Source of the DNA: Elymus sibiricus
Lineage: Eukaryota > Streptophyta > Magnoliopsida > Poales > Poaceae
DNA: 64,000 bases
Assembly: GCA_039707655.1 (NCBI GenBank)
Contig: CM077666.1
Location: 395,393,886-395,457,885 of the forward strand
Direction of reading: 5' to 3'
Below are positions 23,792-38,479 of the stretch, piece by piece. The notes beneath the pieces are model-generated. The model ran no database searches. It worked only from the letters and a program-made list of their open reading frames with translations, and was not told the DNA's origin. A program made the translations under genes and the position numbers. The stretch's first letter is position 1, and each line of letters begins with the position of its first letter.

Positions 23792-26700
23792 CTATTTCAC
23801 GTTTGAAGCATCAATGATGTTCAATTCACTTCTCAAGTGACAAAACACTTTCTCATCAAGTGGTTTGGTAAAGATGTCCGCTAATTGTTTGTCTGTACGA
23901 ACATGTTTAAGGTCAATATCTCCTTTCTCAACATGATCTCGAATGAAATGGTGACGAACCTCAATATGCTTAGTTCGAGAATGTTGCACGGGATTGTGTG
24001 CAATCTTAATAGCACTCTCATTATCACAAAGTAATGGTACATGTCTCACATGCACACCATAATCTTTAAGAGTCTGTGTCATCCATAGTAATTGAGCACA
24101 ACATGATCCCGCGGCAATGTATTCCGCTTCGGCAGTAGATAGAGATACGGAATTTTGTTTCTTGGAGGACCAAGACACAAGAGATCTACCAAGAAATTGA
24201 CATATACCCGAACTGGATTTTCTGTCAACCTTGTCTCCGGCATAGTCCGAATCGGAGTAGCCAAAAAGATTGAAAGAAGATCCTTTGGGATACCATATGC
24301 CAAAGTTTGGTGTATGTATCAAGTATCTCACAATTCTTTTTACCGCCTTAAGGTGACACTCTTTTGGTGCCGCTTGGTATCGTGCACACATGCACACACT
24401 TAGCATAATGTCGGGACGAGAGGCACATAGATATAGTAATGAACCAATCATAGATCGATAAACCTTTTGATCAACTGGTTTGCCATTCTTGGTCAAGTCA
24501 AGATGTCCACTCGTGGGCATGGGAGTTTTCTTACCCTTACTCTCTTGCATGTTGAACTTTTTGAATAAGTCCTTAGTATAATTTGTTTGAGAGACAAAGG
24601 TACCTTCCCTAGTTTGCTTGATTTGCAAACCAAGAAAGAATTTGAGTTCACTCATCATAGACATCTCAAACTTCTCCGACATCAACCTTCCAAACTTTTC
24701 ACTAAAAGAGGGGTTAGTAGATCCAAATATAATATCATCAACATAAATTTGGCATACAAATAATTCTCCATTAACCCTCTTAGTGAACAAAGTTGAATCA
24801 ATCTTCCCAATTTCAAAACCTTTTTCAAGAAGAAATTTTGTCAAGCATTTGTACCAAGCTCTAGGGGCTTGCTTGAGACCATAAAGAGCTTTACGAAGTT
24901 TGTATACATGATTAGGTTTCTTGGGATTCTCAAAGCCGAGAGGTTGTTTAACATACACTTCCTCCTCAATTTCACCATTTAAGAAGGCACTTTTAATATC
25001 CATTTGGTAAAGAGTGATATCATGGTGATTGGCAAAAGCAAGTAAGATGCGAATGGATTCAAGTCTTGCAACAGGGCCATAGGTCTCACCATAGTCCATA
25101 CCTTTGACTTGTGTGTAACCTTGTGCTACGAGACGAGCCTTGTTGCGTACAACTTTTCCATCTTCATCTTGCTTGTTCTGAAACACCCATTTGGTTCCAA
25201 TGATGTTTTGCTCTTCCTTAGGCTTCTCAACCAATGTCCAAACTTGGTTCCTCTCAAAGTTGTGTAGCTCCTCGTGCATTGCATTCACCCAATCCGGGTC
25301 CTTGAGAGCATTTTCTACCTTTAAGGGTTCAACACTAGAGATAAATGAGTAATGCCCACAAAATTTAGCTAAACGAGATTTAGAGCGAGTGATTCTCCCG
25401 GTTTGGATATCTCCAAGTATTTGTTCGACGGGATGATCCTTGTCGATTCTTGCTCTAACTCGAGGTAGCTGTTTCTTGGGTTGAGGTGAGGCTTCCTCAT
25501 CATCGTCATCTTCTTCGTCTTCGTTGGTGTTGTCGTTGTCCGTTTGTGGAGGTAGTGAAGGAGGTTGAGGTGGATCATCTTGTTGCACTTCCTCATTCCC
25601 ATTGTCTTGACGTGTTCCACTTGTGGATGCCTCCATATCAACTTGTCTTTCACCTTGATGTGAAGTTGGGGCTTCCACTTGAATAGACGAGGTACTCTCC
25701 TTTATTTCCACGGGGCAAATCTTGCCAATGGGCAAGTCTTGGATTGCTTCCGATGGTTTTTTATCTCCTACATCAAGTGGCAATTGCTCAACTTGCGAGC
25801 CATTAGACTCATCAAACTTCACATCTACTGTCTCTTCAACTTTTCGAGTGAAGTTGTTGTAGACACGGTAAGTGTGAGAGTTCGATCCATAACCAAGTAG
25901 GAAACCTTCATGAGATTTAGGAGCAAATTTTGAACGACGATGCTTGTCAAGAATGTAACATTTTGAGCCAAATACTCGAAAGTATCCAACTTGTGGTTTC
26001 TTACCGGTGAGCAGTTCATACGCCGTTTTACCAAGAAGCTTGTGAAGATAGAGTCGGTTTGTTGCGTGACAAGCTGTTTCAACCGCTTCTGCCCAAAAAT
26101 GTCTTGGCGTCTTGTATTCATCAAGCATTGTTCTTGCCATCACAATAAGTGTATGGTTCTTCCTCTCAACAACTCCATTTTGTTGAGGTGTGTACGTAGC
26201 CGAGAACTCATGTGAACTACCCTCCTCGTCAAGAAAGGTGTCCACATTGGCGTTCTTGAACTCCGTTCCGTTGTCACTCCGAACCTTCTTGATCTTTACT
26301 TCAAATTGATTTTGAGCTTTTCTTGCGAAGTTTTTGAAGATCTTTTGTACCTGCGATTTGTCATCAAGAAAGAACACCCACGTAAATCTGGAAAAATCAT
26401 CAACAATGACTAAACCGAAGGAGTTACCACCAAGACTCTTATAGGCGTTGGGACCAAACAGATCCATGTGAAGTAGCTCGAGTGGTCTCCTCGTGGTCAT
26501 AATGTTCTTTACGGGATGGCTTCCTCCAACTTGTTTTCCTGCATGGCAAGCACTACAAAGTCAATCTTTGTCAAATATAACATCTTTTACTCCAAGAATG
26601 TGATCTCCTTTAACAAGTTTATCTAGGTTACGCATACCAACATGTCCAAGTCTTCTATGCCATAACCAACCTTTAGAAGATTTTGCAATTAAACATGTAC

Positions 26701-27718
26701 GAGGTTGGGCTCTCTTAGTGAAGTCAACAATGTAAAGATCACCTCTACAAATGCTGGTAAAGACTATATTATGATTATCTTGGCGAAACACTTGGCAATC
26801 TACTTTGGTAAATAGAACATTAAAGCCAAAATCAGCTAGTCTAGATACGGAAAGAAGATTGTAACCAAGAGATTCAACAAGCATAACATTTTGTATGGAG
26901 CTATCATTGGATATGGCCACCTTACCAAGGCCAAGTACCTTACCCTTGGAGTTGTCTCCAAAAGTCACATACTTGCGTGGACCATCATTCTTAGTAAGCT
27001 GACGAAACATGTCTCTATCTCCGGTCATGTGATCGGTACATCCACTATCAAGAATCCACTCTTTTCCTCCGGCCATATAATCTCGAAGATTTGCCATAAG
27101 ACTGAGATTCCTTATGGTCTTCTCCAATTCAATATCAAAGTCTTCGTCTTCATCATGATAGCCGCGCTCAGCATCATCATCATCATGCAGGTAATTAACG
27201 AATTCATTAATCTCATGATCATGACAATGTTCAAGTTTATGAATTCTAATAGTTTCCATGATAATGTTGCTAATAGTTCTAACATCTCCTTTGGCATGCA
27301 TGAGATCACGAAGCTCAAACAAGCAATCATCAAACTTAGGATCACTAGGACTCATCTTGTAAAAAATGACAGCCTTATGAAGAATCTTATCAAGACTCTT
27401 TAGAAAATAATCGGGATATCGCTTTTCTAAATCATGCCATAGAGTATAAGCACATGCAAACTTTCGCATACAATCAAGCACAATCTTAGGTAATCCTCTA
27501 ATGATAAGATTGACGGTTCTAAGATTACGAAGCATGTCAATTTCCTCTTCATGGGTAGGATGCAAGGGATCAATAGGGGGCACATAAGGATTATGAATAT
27601 ACTTGCTCAAGTTAAACTCATCAAAGATATCAAGCATTTCATTCCTCCAAAAGTTGTAATACTCCCCATTGAGAATAGGCACTCTATGTCTAATACTCCC
27701 GAACGTAGACATATCCAT
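23792..27718 (-). pseudogene. Sirevirus unit 2 gag-pol polyprotein, one nonsense codon
   Basis: Same 3927-nt layout as unit 1. The only break found is TGA at 26561-26563 (minus), where units 1, 3 and 4 have CGA. This is a C-to-T change in a CpG, as expected from deamination of methylated DNA. It lies in the HHCC region just before the integrase core, so Gag and protease would be made but integrase and RT would not. Frames before and after the stop are in the same phase. Distinct residues include LGFENP in place of PGFENP in RT and CHAGK in place of CQAGK in the HHCC motif. Confidence 0.88.
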
Positions 27719-27773
27719 CTCCCTCCAATGGTGATGAAACCAAAGCAATGGAGACCAATGCTCTGATACCAAT

Positions 27774-29369
27774 TGTAGGATCGAGGAGATAGGTCTAGAG
27801 GGGGGGGGGGTGAATAGACTCCTAACCAGCCAAACTAGCAGTTTTTAATTTCTCTTGGAATTTAGGCAGATTTTGGCACAAGTTAAGATCACTCCAATAC
27901 TTTCTACACATGCATATCTAGAGATTAAGCAGCGGAAATAGTAAAGCATGCAATAGTACGGAAAGTAAAGGGGTAGAGTATGGAAGATCAAACGCAATGA
28001 AGACACGGCGGTTTTTGGCGTGGTTCCGATAAGTGGTGCTATCGTACGTCCACGTTGATGGAGGCTTCAACCCACGAAGGGTAATGGCTGTGCGAGTCCA
28101 CGGAGGGCTCCACCCACGAAGGGTCCACGAAGAAGCAACCTTGCCTATTCCACCATGGCTTACGTCCATGAAGGACTAGCCTCACTCGGGGTAGATCTTC
28201 ACGAAGTAGGCAATCTCCTTGCCCTTACAAACTCCTTGGTTCAACTCCACATCTGGTTGGAGGCTCCCAAGTGACACCTAACCAATCTAGGAGACACCAC
28301 TCTCCAAAAGGTAATAGACGGTGTGTTGTTGATGAACTCCTTGCTCTTGTGCTTCAAATGATAGTCTTCCCAGCACTCAATCACTCCTCACAGATTTGGC
28401 TATGGTGGAAGAAGGATTTGAGTGGAAAGCAACTAGGGAAAGGCTAGAGATCAAGGTTCAAATGGTAGGAATGGAATATCTTGATCTCAACACATGAGTA
28501 GGTGGTTCTCTCTCAGAAAATGTATGGTGGAAGTGTAGGCACGTTCTGATGGCTCTCCTTACTGAGAAGGATGGGGTGGAGGGGTATATATAGCCTCCAC
28601 ACAAAATCCAACCGTTACACACTTTTGACCCAACTCGGTGGCACCGAAACAATCATCTCGGTAGCACCGAACTGTGTAAAAGATATGAACTTTAGGAATC
28701 TCGGTGGGACCGATACGAACAACTCGGATGGACCGAAGTGCAATGGCTAGGGCAAATCTGATCTTGGTGGCACCGATTGCATCAACTCGGTAGGACCGAA
28801 GTGAAGCAATAAGGCAACAGAGACTTGGCAAGCCATCTCGGTGAGACCGATATGCATAACTCGGTGAGACCGAAGTAAATGCAAACGATTACAGAGAGTT
28901 GGCAAGGCCATCTCGGTGGGACCGAGATCCATTTCGGTGGATCCGATTTGTTAGGGTTTGGCAGTGGCTAAGTCTTGGATGAACTCGGTGGGGCCGGATT
29001 GGAAATTTCGGTGGGGCCGAGTTGGACTTTAGGTTTTAGGACATATTTGGGTAGAGATAGTGGTTGAGGGTTTAGGAATACTGTCACTAAGCACTTGAGC
29101 AAAAAGACCATTAAGCAACACCTCATCCCCTTTTAATAGTATTGGCTTTCCTATGGACTCAATGTGATCTTGGATCACTCAACCAAAAAATGTAGAGTCT
29201 TGATATTTGCCAATTCTTGTCCTTAGCATTTTGAGGGGGTTCCACGTCCTCTTGTCCATGCCACGCCATTGTTGAACTTGTCTGAAATTCACTAGATAAA
29301 AGCATTAGTCCAACAATATGTATGTTGACATAAATTACCAAAACCACCAAGGGAGCAAATGTGCTTTCA
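27774..29369 (-). repeat. Sirevirus LTR-C (shared by units 2 and 3)
   Basis: 1596 bp. The G-tract near the U5 end (27800-27810) is a few bases longer than in the other LTRs, which accounts for the extra length. Borders are identical to LTR-B. Confidence 0.92.
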
Positions 29370-29567
29370 ATCTCCCCCTTTTTGGTAATTGATGACAACA
29401 TACATCAAAGCTTCAAACACAGATATAGTAGAGGTATGTATGAAAGCTTTGAAGAAAACATGTAACATATATGAGCTCCCTTGAACTCCCCTTGAAGATG
29501 TGCATAACATGATGATATCTTATGGGAAATATACATGTAACATGTATCTTGGCTATATGCATCAGAG

Positions 29568-29569
<2 letters not shown>

Positions 29570-29625
<56 letters not shown>
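29570..29625. repeat. (AT)n microsatellite, unit 3, 56 bp
   Basis: Uninterrupted AT repeat at the same position of the 3' untranslated region as in the other units. Confidence 0.95.
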
Positions 29626-29627
<2 letters not shown>

Positions 29628-31138
29628 CATTGGAGTATCCACATGTACAAGTTTTTCTCCTTGCAAACAATATATACTTAGTAAGAGGTCAACCATGTAC
29701 ATGAGTGTGATGCATATACTTACCTTGAAGTTCTTGATCAAGTACCTGAAGAAATACACTTGAGAAAACAGGGTTAGATAACACAAGATAATTTCTTCAA
29801 GAAAAGGACACAAGATCAATAAGAAACCAAGATTGGGATGACATGTAGAAGAGAGTATCACTAGGTGAATACTTCTTTGAAGCAGACATGTCCCCAAAAG
29901 AAATGGTTGTCTCCCCTTAAGGAACTTCCTCTCCCCCTGAATCTGACATGGATATTGGGAGTAGGTAGGGTGAGAAAACTAGAACAACCAAAGAACAAAC
30001 TTATCATGTTTCTCTCTCCCCCTAAAAGAAACATGTAACATTCTCTCCTCTTGTAAGGTGCATCTCTTTTATAGTGATAAGCTTTGATGTGTATTCCTCT
30101 CATAAGCTTTGATGTGTATTCCTCTCTCCCCCTTTGACATCAATTTCCAAGAAGGGACTTCAAGGTTATCGATCAAGTGGGTTTGGTCCTAGAGAAATAC
30201 AACTAGATGCATGTGGAGGATAAGAATCATCGAGTGGAGCTGGAGCAGAAAAAATTCAGGAAAAATTTGACAGAAGAATCCTTAGAGCAGTCAAAGTCGG
30301 TGACACCGAGTTGAGACAATTCGGTGGAACCGAGTTTGATGCAATGGAATATTTTGTCAACTCAGCTCACTAGGCAAGGAAATCTCACTAGGATTTGCAA
30401 TGAATTAACTACGAATCAAACGAAAAGAAAAAGAAACAGAAACAAAGAAACGTCTAGATGAAGTTTTTTTTTGAAAAGAAACATTCTAGCAAGAAGAAAA
30501 CAAGCAGAGGGAACACTAGAGAACTTCATCTAGATGGGTCGGTGACTAGGTCACCTATGTTAGAGTATATTGACTTATGAGTCAAGTGAGAATACTTGAT
30601 CATAGGTCATACTCATCGTTAAGCTCAAAATGGGGTTGCCATTTTTCTTTTAAACTTTTGATGTATTCACATCTTGTTGAGTTGCTTTAGCTCATGTCTT
30701 TGAGTGAAGCTTCTCTAAGATGTGAGAACTTACATTGGTATTTGGTGATGTCCATGTAGTTGAACTTGATGTAGATGCTCTTGAGTTGAAGTTGAGAGCG
30801 ATCCTATCTTTTGTGGTTCATCTTCCTACATGGGTTAGATTTGCAAGGAACAACATGTATATCCAAAATGACAAGAATGAAGCATAACTCAAATGTTGTC
30901 AAAGGATATGTCTAGGTTGTCTTGTTCCTTGTTACTCCATCAATTGTTGATACTTGGGTTATACAAGATTGCTCAAAATAAGAGTGTGATGCAATCTTGT
31001 GTCATGAAGCTTGTCCAAGTACCTACAAAAAGTTAGATACAATACAAGGGAGCAAAATGTCCAAGATATAATATGATCATGAAAGTATCATGGATTAGTC
31101 AAGAATGCTCATGCCCTTGTATGCATCCTCATGAACCT

Positions 31139-34100
31139 CTAGTTCACGTTTGAAGCATCAATGATGTTCAATTCACTTCTCAAGTGACAAAACACTTTCT
31201 CATCAAGTGGTTTGGTAAAGATGTCCGCTAATTGTTTGTCTGTACGAACATGTTTAAGGTCAATATCTCCTTTCTCAACATGATCTCGAATGAAATGGTG
31301 ACGAACCTCAATATGCTTAGTTCGAGAATGTTGCACGGGATTGTGTGCAATCTTAATAGCACTCTCATTATCACAAAGTAATGGTACATGTCTCACATGC
31401 ACACCATAATCTTTAAGAGTCTGTGTCATCCATAGTAATTGAGCACAACATGATCCCGCGGCAATGTATTCCGCTTCGGCAGTAGATAGAGATACGAAAT
31501 TTTGTTTCTTGGAGGACCAAGACACAAGAGATCTACCAAGAAATTGACATGTACCCGCAGTGGATTTTCTGTCAACCTTGTCTCCGGCGTAGTCCGAATC
31601 GGAGTAGCCAACAAGATTGAAAGAAGATCCTTTGGGATACCATATGCCAAAGTTTGGTGTATGTATCAAGTATCTCACAATTCTTTTTACCGCCTTAAGG
31701 TGACACTCTTTTGGTGCCGCTTGGTATCGTGCACACATGCACACACTTAGCATAATGTCGGGACGAGAGGCACATAGATATAGTAATGAACCAATCATAG
31801 ATCGATAAACCTTTTGATCAACTGGTTTGCCATTCTTGGTTAAGTCAAGATGTCCACTCGTGGGCATGGGAGTTTTCATACCCTTACTCTCTTGCATGTT
31901 GAACTTTTTGAATAAGTCCTTAGTATAATTTGTTTGAGAGACAAAGGTACCTTCCCTAGTTTGCTTGATTTGCAAACCAAGAAAGAATTTGAGTTCACTC
32001 ATCATAGACATCTCAAACTTCTCCGACATCAACCTTCCAAACTTTTCACTAAAAGAGGGGTTAGTAGATCCAAAGATAATATCATCAACATAAATTTGGC
32101 ATACAAATAATTCTCCATTAACCCTCTTAGTGAACAAAGTTGAATCAATTTTCCCAATTTCAAAACCTTTTTCAAGAAGAAATTTTGTCAAGCATTTGTA
32201 CCAAGCTCTAGGGGCTTGCTTGAGACCATAAAGAGCTTTACGAAGTTCGTATACATGATTAGGTTTCTTGGGATTCTCAAAGCCGGGAGGTTGTTTAACA
32301 TACACTTCCTCCTCAATTTCACCATTTAAGAAGGCACTTTTAATATCCATTTGGTAAAGAGTGATATAATGGTGATTGGCATAAGCAAGTAAGATGCGAA
32401 TGGATTCAAGTCTTGCAACAGGGCCATAGGTCTCACCATAGTCCATACCTTTGACTTGTGTGTAACCTTGTGCTACGAGACGAGCCTTGTTGCGTACAAC
32501 TTGTCCATCTTCATCTTGCTTGTTCTGAAACACCCATTTGGTTCCAATGATGTTTTGCTCTTCTTTAGGCTTCTCAACCAATGTCCAAACTTGGTTCCTC
32601 TCAAAGTTGTGTAGCTCCTCGTGCATTGCATTCACCCAATCCGGGTCCTTGAGGGCATCTTCTACCTTTAAGGGTTCAACACTAGAGATAAATGAGTAAT
32701 GCCCACAAAAGTTAGCTAAACGAGATTTAGAGCGAGTGATTCTCCCGGTTTGGATATCTCCAAGTATTTGTTCGACGGGATGATCCTTGTCGATTCTTGC
32801 TCTAACTCGAGGTAGCTTTTTCTTGGGTTGAGGTGAGGCTTCCTCCTCATCGTCATCTTCTTCGTCTTCGTTGGTGTTGTCGTTGTCCGTTTGTGGAGGT
32901 GGTGAAGGAGGTTGAGGTGGATCATCTTGTTGCACTTCCTCATTCCCATCGTCTTTACGTGTTCCACTTGTGGATGCCTCCATATCAACTTGTCTTTCAC
33001 CTTGATGTGAAGTTGGGGCTTCCACTTGAATAGACGAGGTACTCTCCTTTATTTCCACGGGGCAAATCTTGCCAATGGGCAAGTCTTGGATTGCTTCCGA
33101 TGGTTTTTTATCTCCTACATCAAGTGGCAATTGCTCAACTTGCGAGCCATTAGACTCATCAAACTTCACATCTACCATCTCTTCAACTTTTCGAGTGAAG
33201 TTGTTGTAGACACGGTAAGTGTGAGAGTTCGATCCATAACCAAGTAGGAAACCTTCATGAGATTTAGGAGCAAATTTTGAACGACGATGCTTGTCAAGAA
33301 TGTAACATTTTGAGCCAAATACTTGAAAGTATCCAACTTGTGGTTTCTTACCGGTGAGCAGTTCATACGCCGTTTTACCAAGAAGCTTGTGAAGATAGAG
33401 TCGGTTTGTTGCGTGACAAGCTGTTTCAACCGCTTCTGCCCAAAAATGTCTTGGCGTCTTGTATTCATCAAGCATTGTTCTTGCCATCACAATAAGTGTA
33501 CGGTTCTTCCTCTCAACAACTCCATTTTGTTGAGGTGTGTATGTAGCCGAGAACTCATGTGAAATACCCTCCTCGTCAAGAAAGGTGTCCACATTGGCGT
33601 TCTTGAACTCCATTCCGTTGTCACTCCGAACCTTCTTGATCTTTACTTCAAATTGATTTTGAGCTTTTCTTGCGAAGTTTTTGAAGATCTTTTGTACCTG
33701 CGATTTGTCATCAAGAAAGAACACCCACGTAAATCTGGAAAAATCATCAACAATGACTAAACCGAAGGAGTTACCACCAAGACTCTTATAGGCGTTGGGA
33801 CCAAACAGATCCATGTGAAGTAGCTCGAGTGGTCTCCTCGTGGTCATAATGTTCTTTACGGGATGGCTTCCTCCAACTTGTTTTCCTGCTTGGCAAGCAC
33901 TACGAAGTCGATCTTTGTCAAATATAACATCTTATACTCCAAGAATGTGATCTCCTTTGACAAGTTTATCTAGGTTACGCATACCAACATGTCCAAGTCT
34001 TCTATGCCATAACCAACCTTTAGAAGATTTTGCAATTAAACATGTACGAGGTTGGGCTCTCTTAGTGAAGTCAACAATGTAAAGATCACCTCTACAAATG

Positions 34101-35065
34101 CCGGTAAAGACTATATTATGATTATCTTGGCAAAAGACTTGGCAATCTACTTTGGTAAATAGAACATTAAAGCCAAAATCAGCTAGTCTAGATACGGAAA
34201 GAAGATTGTAACCAAGAGATTCAACAAGCATAACATTTTGTATGGAGCTATCATTGGATATGGCCACCTTACCAAGGCCAAGTACCTTACCCTTGGAGTT
34301 GTCTCCAAAAGTCACATACTTGCGTGGACCATCATTCTTAGTAAGCTCACGAAACATGTCTCTATCTCCGGTCATGTGATCGGTACATCCACTATCAAGA
34401 ATCCACTCTTTTCCTCCGGCCATATAATCTCGAAGATTTGCCATAAGACTGAGATTCCTTATGGTCTTCTCCAATTCAATATCAAAGTCTTCGTCTTCAT
34501 CATGAAAGCCGTGCTCAGCATCATCATCATCATGCAGGTAATTAACGAATTCATTAATCTCATGATCATGACAATGTTCAAGTTTATGAATTCTAATAGT
34601 TTCCATGATAATGTTGCTAATAGTTCTAACATCTCCTTTGGCATGCATGAGATCACGAAGCTCAAACAAGCAATCATCAAACTTAGGATCACTAGGACTC
34701 ATCTTGTAAAAAATGACAGCCTTATGAAGAATCTTATCAAGACTCTTTAGAAAATAATCGGGATATCGCTTTTCTAAACCATGCCATAGAGTATAAGCAC
34801 ATGCAAAGTTTCGCATACAATCAAGCACAATCTTAGGTAATCCTCTAATGATAAGATTGACGGTTCTAAGATTACGAAGCATGTCAATTTCCTCTTCATG
34901 GGTAGGATGCAAGGGATCAATAGGGGGCACATAAGGATTATGAATATACTTGCTCAAGTTAAACTCATCAAAGATATCAAGCATTTCATTCCTCAAAAAG
35001 TTGTAATACTCCCCATTGAGAATAGGCACTCTACGTCTAATACTCCCGAACGTAGACATATCCAT
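31139..35065 (-). pseudogene. Sirevirus unit 3 gag-pol polyprotein, one nonsense codon
   Basis: 3927 nt with a single stop, TAA at 33932-33934 in place of AAA, an A-to-T transversion. Frames on both sides are in phase. The stop precedes the HHCC/integrase region. In addition, the first Cys of the HHCC zinc motif (RLCSAC in unit 1) is Arg here and in unit 4, which would impair zinc binding even without the stop. Protease, integrase, RT and RNase H motifs are otherwise as in unit 1; the RNase H region reads DRKSTAGT where its sisters have S/TSGI or STSGT. Confidence 0.88.
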
Positions 35066-35120
35066 CTCCCTCCAATGGTGATGAAACCAAAGCAATGGAG
35101 ACCAATGCTCTGATACCAAT

Positions 35121-36711
35121 TGTAGGATCGAGGAGATAGGTCTAGAGGGGGGGTGAATAGACTCCTAACCAGCCAAACTAGCAGTTTTTAATTTCTCTTG
35201 GAATTTAGGCAGATTTTGGCACAAGTTAAGATCACTCCAATACTTTCTACACATGCATATCTAGAGATTAAGCAGCGGAAATAGTAAAGCATGCAATAGT
35301 ACGGAAAGTAAAGGGGTAGAGTATGGAAGATCAAACGCAATGAAGACACGGCGGTTTTTGGCGTGGTTCCGATAGGTGGTGCTATCGTACGTCCATGTTG
35401 ATGGAGGCTTCAACCCACGAAGGGTAACGGCTGCGCGAGTCCACGGAGGGCTCCACCCACGAAGGGTCCACGAAGAAGCAACCTTGCCTATTCCACCATG
35501 GCTTACGTCCACGAAGGACTAGCCTCACTCGGGGTAGATCTTCACGAAGTAGGCAATCTCCTTGCCCTTACAAACTCCTTGGTTCAACTCCACATCTGGT
35601 TGGAGGCTCCCAAGTGACACCTAACCAATCTAGGAGACACCACTCTCCAAAAGGTAATAGACGGTGTGTTGTTGATGAACTCCTTGCTCTTGTGCTTCAA
35701 ATGATAGTCTTCCCAGCACTCAATCACTCCTCACAGATTTGGCTATGGTGGAAGAAGGATTTGAGTGGAAAGCAACTTGGGAAAGGCTAGAGATCAAGGT
35801 TCAAATGGTAGGAATGGAATATCTTGATCTCAACACATGAGTAGGTGGTTCTCTCTCAGAAAATGTATGGTGGAAGTGTAGGCACGTCCTGATGGCTCTC
35901 CTTACTGAGAAGGATGGGGTGGAGGGGTATATATAGCCTCCACACAAAATCCAACCGTTACACACTTTTGACCCAACTCGGTGGCACCGAAACAATCATC
36001 TCGGTAGCACCGAACTGTGTAAAAGATATGAACTTTAGGAATCTCGGTGGGACCGATACGAACAACTCGGATGGACCGAAGTGCAATGGCTAGGGCAAAT
36101 CTCATCTCGGTGGCACCGATTGCATCAACTCGGTAGGACCGAAGTGAAGCAATAAGGCAACAGAGACTTGGCAAGCCATCTCGGTGAGACCGATATGCAT
36201 AACTCGGTGAGACCGAAGTAAATGCAAACGATTACAGAGAGTTGGCAAGGCCATCTCGGTGGGACCGAGATCCATTTTGGTGGATCCGATTTGTTAGGGT
36301 TTGGCAGTGGCTAAGTCTTGGATGAACTCGGTGGGGCCGGATTGGAAATTTCGGTGGGGCCGAGTTGGACTTTAGGTTTTAGGACATATTTGGGTAGAGA
36401 TAGTGGTTGAGGGTTTAGGAATACTGTCACTAAGCACTTGAGCAAAAAGACCATTAAGCAACACCTCATCCCCTTTTAATAGTATTGGCTTTCCTATGGA
36501 CTCAATGTGATCTTGAATCACTCAAGCAAAAATGTAGAGTCTTGATCTTTGCCAATTCTTGTCCTTAGCATTTTGAGGGGATTCCACGTCCTCTTGTCCA
36601 TGCCACGCCATTGTTGAACTTGTCTGAAATTCATTAGATAAAAGCATTAGTCCAACAATATGTATGTTGACATAAATTACCAAAACCACCAAGGGAGCAA
36701 ATGTGCTTTCA
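35121..36711 (-). repeat. Sirevirus LTR-D (shared by units 3 and 4)
   Basis: 1591 bp with the same borders. Its right end carries the AAAAATG..GATCTTT form shared with LTR-A and LTR-E, unlike LTR-B and LTR-C. Confidence 0.92.
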
Positions 36712-36909
36712 ATCTCCCCCTTTTTGGTAATTGATGACAACATACATCAAAGCTTCAAATACAGATATAGTAGAGGTATGTATGAAAGCTTTGAAGAAAA
36801 CATGTAACATATATGAGCTCCCTTGAACTCCCCTTGAAGATGTGCATAACATGATGATATCTTATGGGAAATATACATGTAACATGTATCTTGGCTATAT
36901 GCATCAGAG

Positions 36910-36911
<2 letters not shown>

Positions 36912-36965
<54 letters not shown>
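36912..36965. repeat. (AT)n microsatellite, unit 4, 54 bp
   Basis: Uninterrupted AT repeat in the unit 4 3' untranslated region. Confidence 0.95.
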
Positions 36966-36967
<2 letters not shown>

Positions 36968-38479
36968 CATTGGAGTATCCACATGTACAAGTTTTTCTCC
37001 TTGCAAACAATATATACTTAGTAAGAGGTCAACCATGTACATGAGTGTGATGCATATACTTACCTTGAAGTTCTTGATCAAGTACCTGAAGAAATACACT
37101 TGAGAAAACAGGGTTAGATAACACAAGATAATTTGTTCAAGAAAAGGACACAAGATCAACAAGAAACCAAGATTGGGATGACATGTAGAAGAGAGTATCA
37201 CTAGGTGAATACTTCTTTGAAGCAGACATGTCCCCAAAAGAAATGGTTGTCTCCCCTTAAGGAACTTCCTCTCCCCCTGAATCTGACATGGATATTGGGA
37301 GTAGGTAGGGTGAGAAAACTAGAACAACCAAAGAACAAACTTATCATGTTTCTCTCTCCCCCTAAAAGAAACATGTAACATTCTCTCCTCTTGTAAGGTG
37401 CATCTCTTTTATAGTGATAAGCTTTGATGTGTATTCCTCTCATAAGCTTTGATGTGTATTCCTCTCTCCCCCTTTGACATCAATTTCCAAGAAGGGACTT
37501 CAAGGTTATCGATCAAGTGGGTTTGGTCCTAGAGAAATGCAGCTAGATGCATGTGGAGGATAAGAATCATCGAGTGGAGCTGGAGCAGAAAAAATTCAGG
37601 AAAAATTTGACAGAAGAATCCTTAGAGCAGTCAAAGTCGGTGACACCGAGTTGAGACAATTCGGTGGAACGGAGTTTGATGCAATGGAATATTTTGTCAA
37701 CTCAGCTCACTAGGCAAGGAAATCTCACTAGGATTTGCAATGAATTAACTGCGAATCAAACGAAAAGAAAAAGAAACAGAAACAAAGAAACGTCTAGATG
37801 AAGTTTTTTTTTTGAAAAGAAACACTCTAGCAAGAAGAGGACAAGCAGAGGGAACACTAGAGAACTTCATCTAGATGGGTCGGTGACTAGGTCACCTATG
37901 TTAGAGTATATTGACTTAGGAGTCAAGTGAGAATACTTGATCATAGGTCATACTCATCGTTAAGCTCAAAATGGGGTTGCCATTTTACTTTTAAGCTTTT
38001 GATGTATTCACATCTTGTTGAGTTGCTTTAGCTCATGTCTTTGAGTGAAGCTTCTCTAAGATGTGAGAACTTACATTGGTATTTGGTGATGTCCATGTAG
38101 TTGAACTTGATGTAGATGATCTTGAGTTGAAGTTGAGAGTGATCCTATCTTTTGTGGTTCATCTTCCTACATGGGTTAGATTTGCAAGGAACAACATGTA
38201 TATCCAAAATGACAAGAATGAAGCATAACTCAAATGTTGTCAAAGGATATGTCTAGGTTGTCTTGTTCCTTGTTACTCCATCAATTGTTGATACTTGGGT
38301 TATACAAGATTGCTCAAAATAAGAGTGTGACGCAATCTTGTGTCATGAAGCTTGTCCAAGTACCTACAAAAAGTTAGATACAATACAAGGGAGCAAAATG
38401 TCCAAGATATAATATGATCATGAAAGTATCATGGATTAGTCTAGAATGCTCATGCCCTTGTATGCATCCTCATGAACCT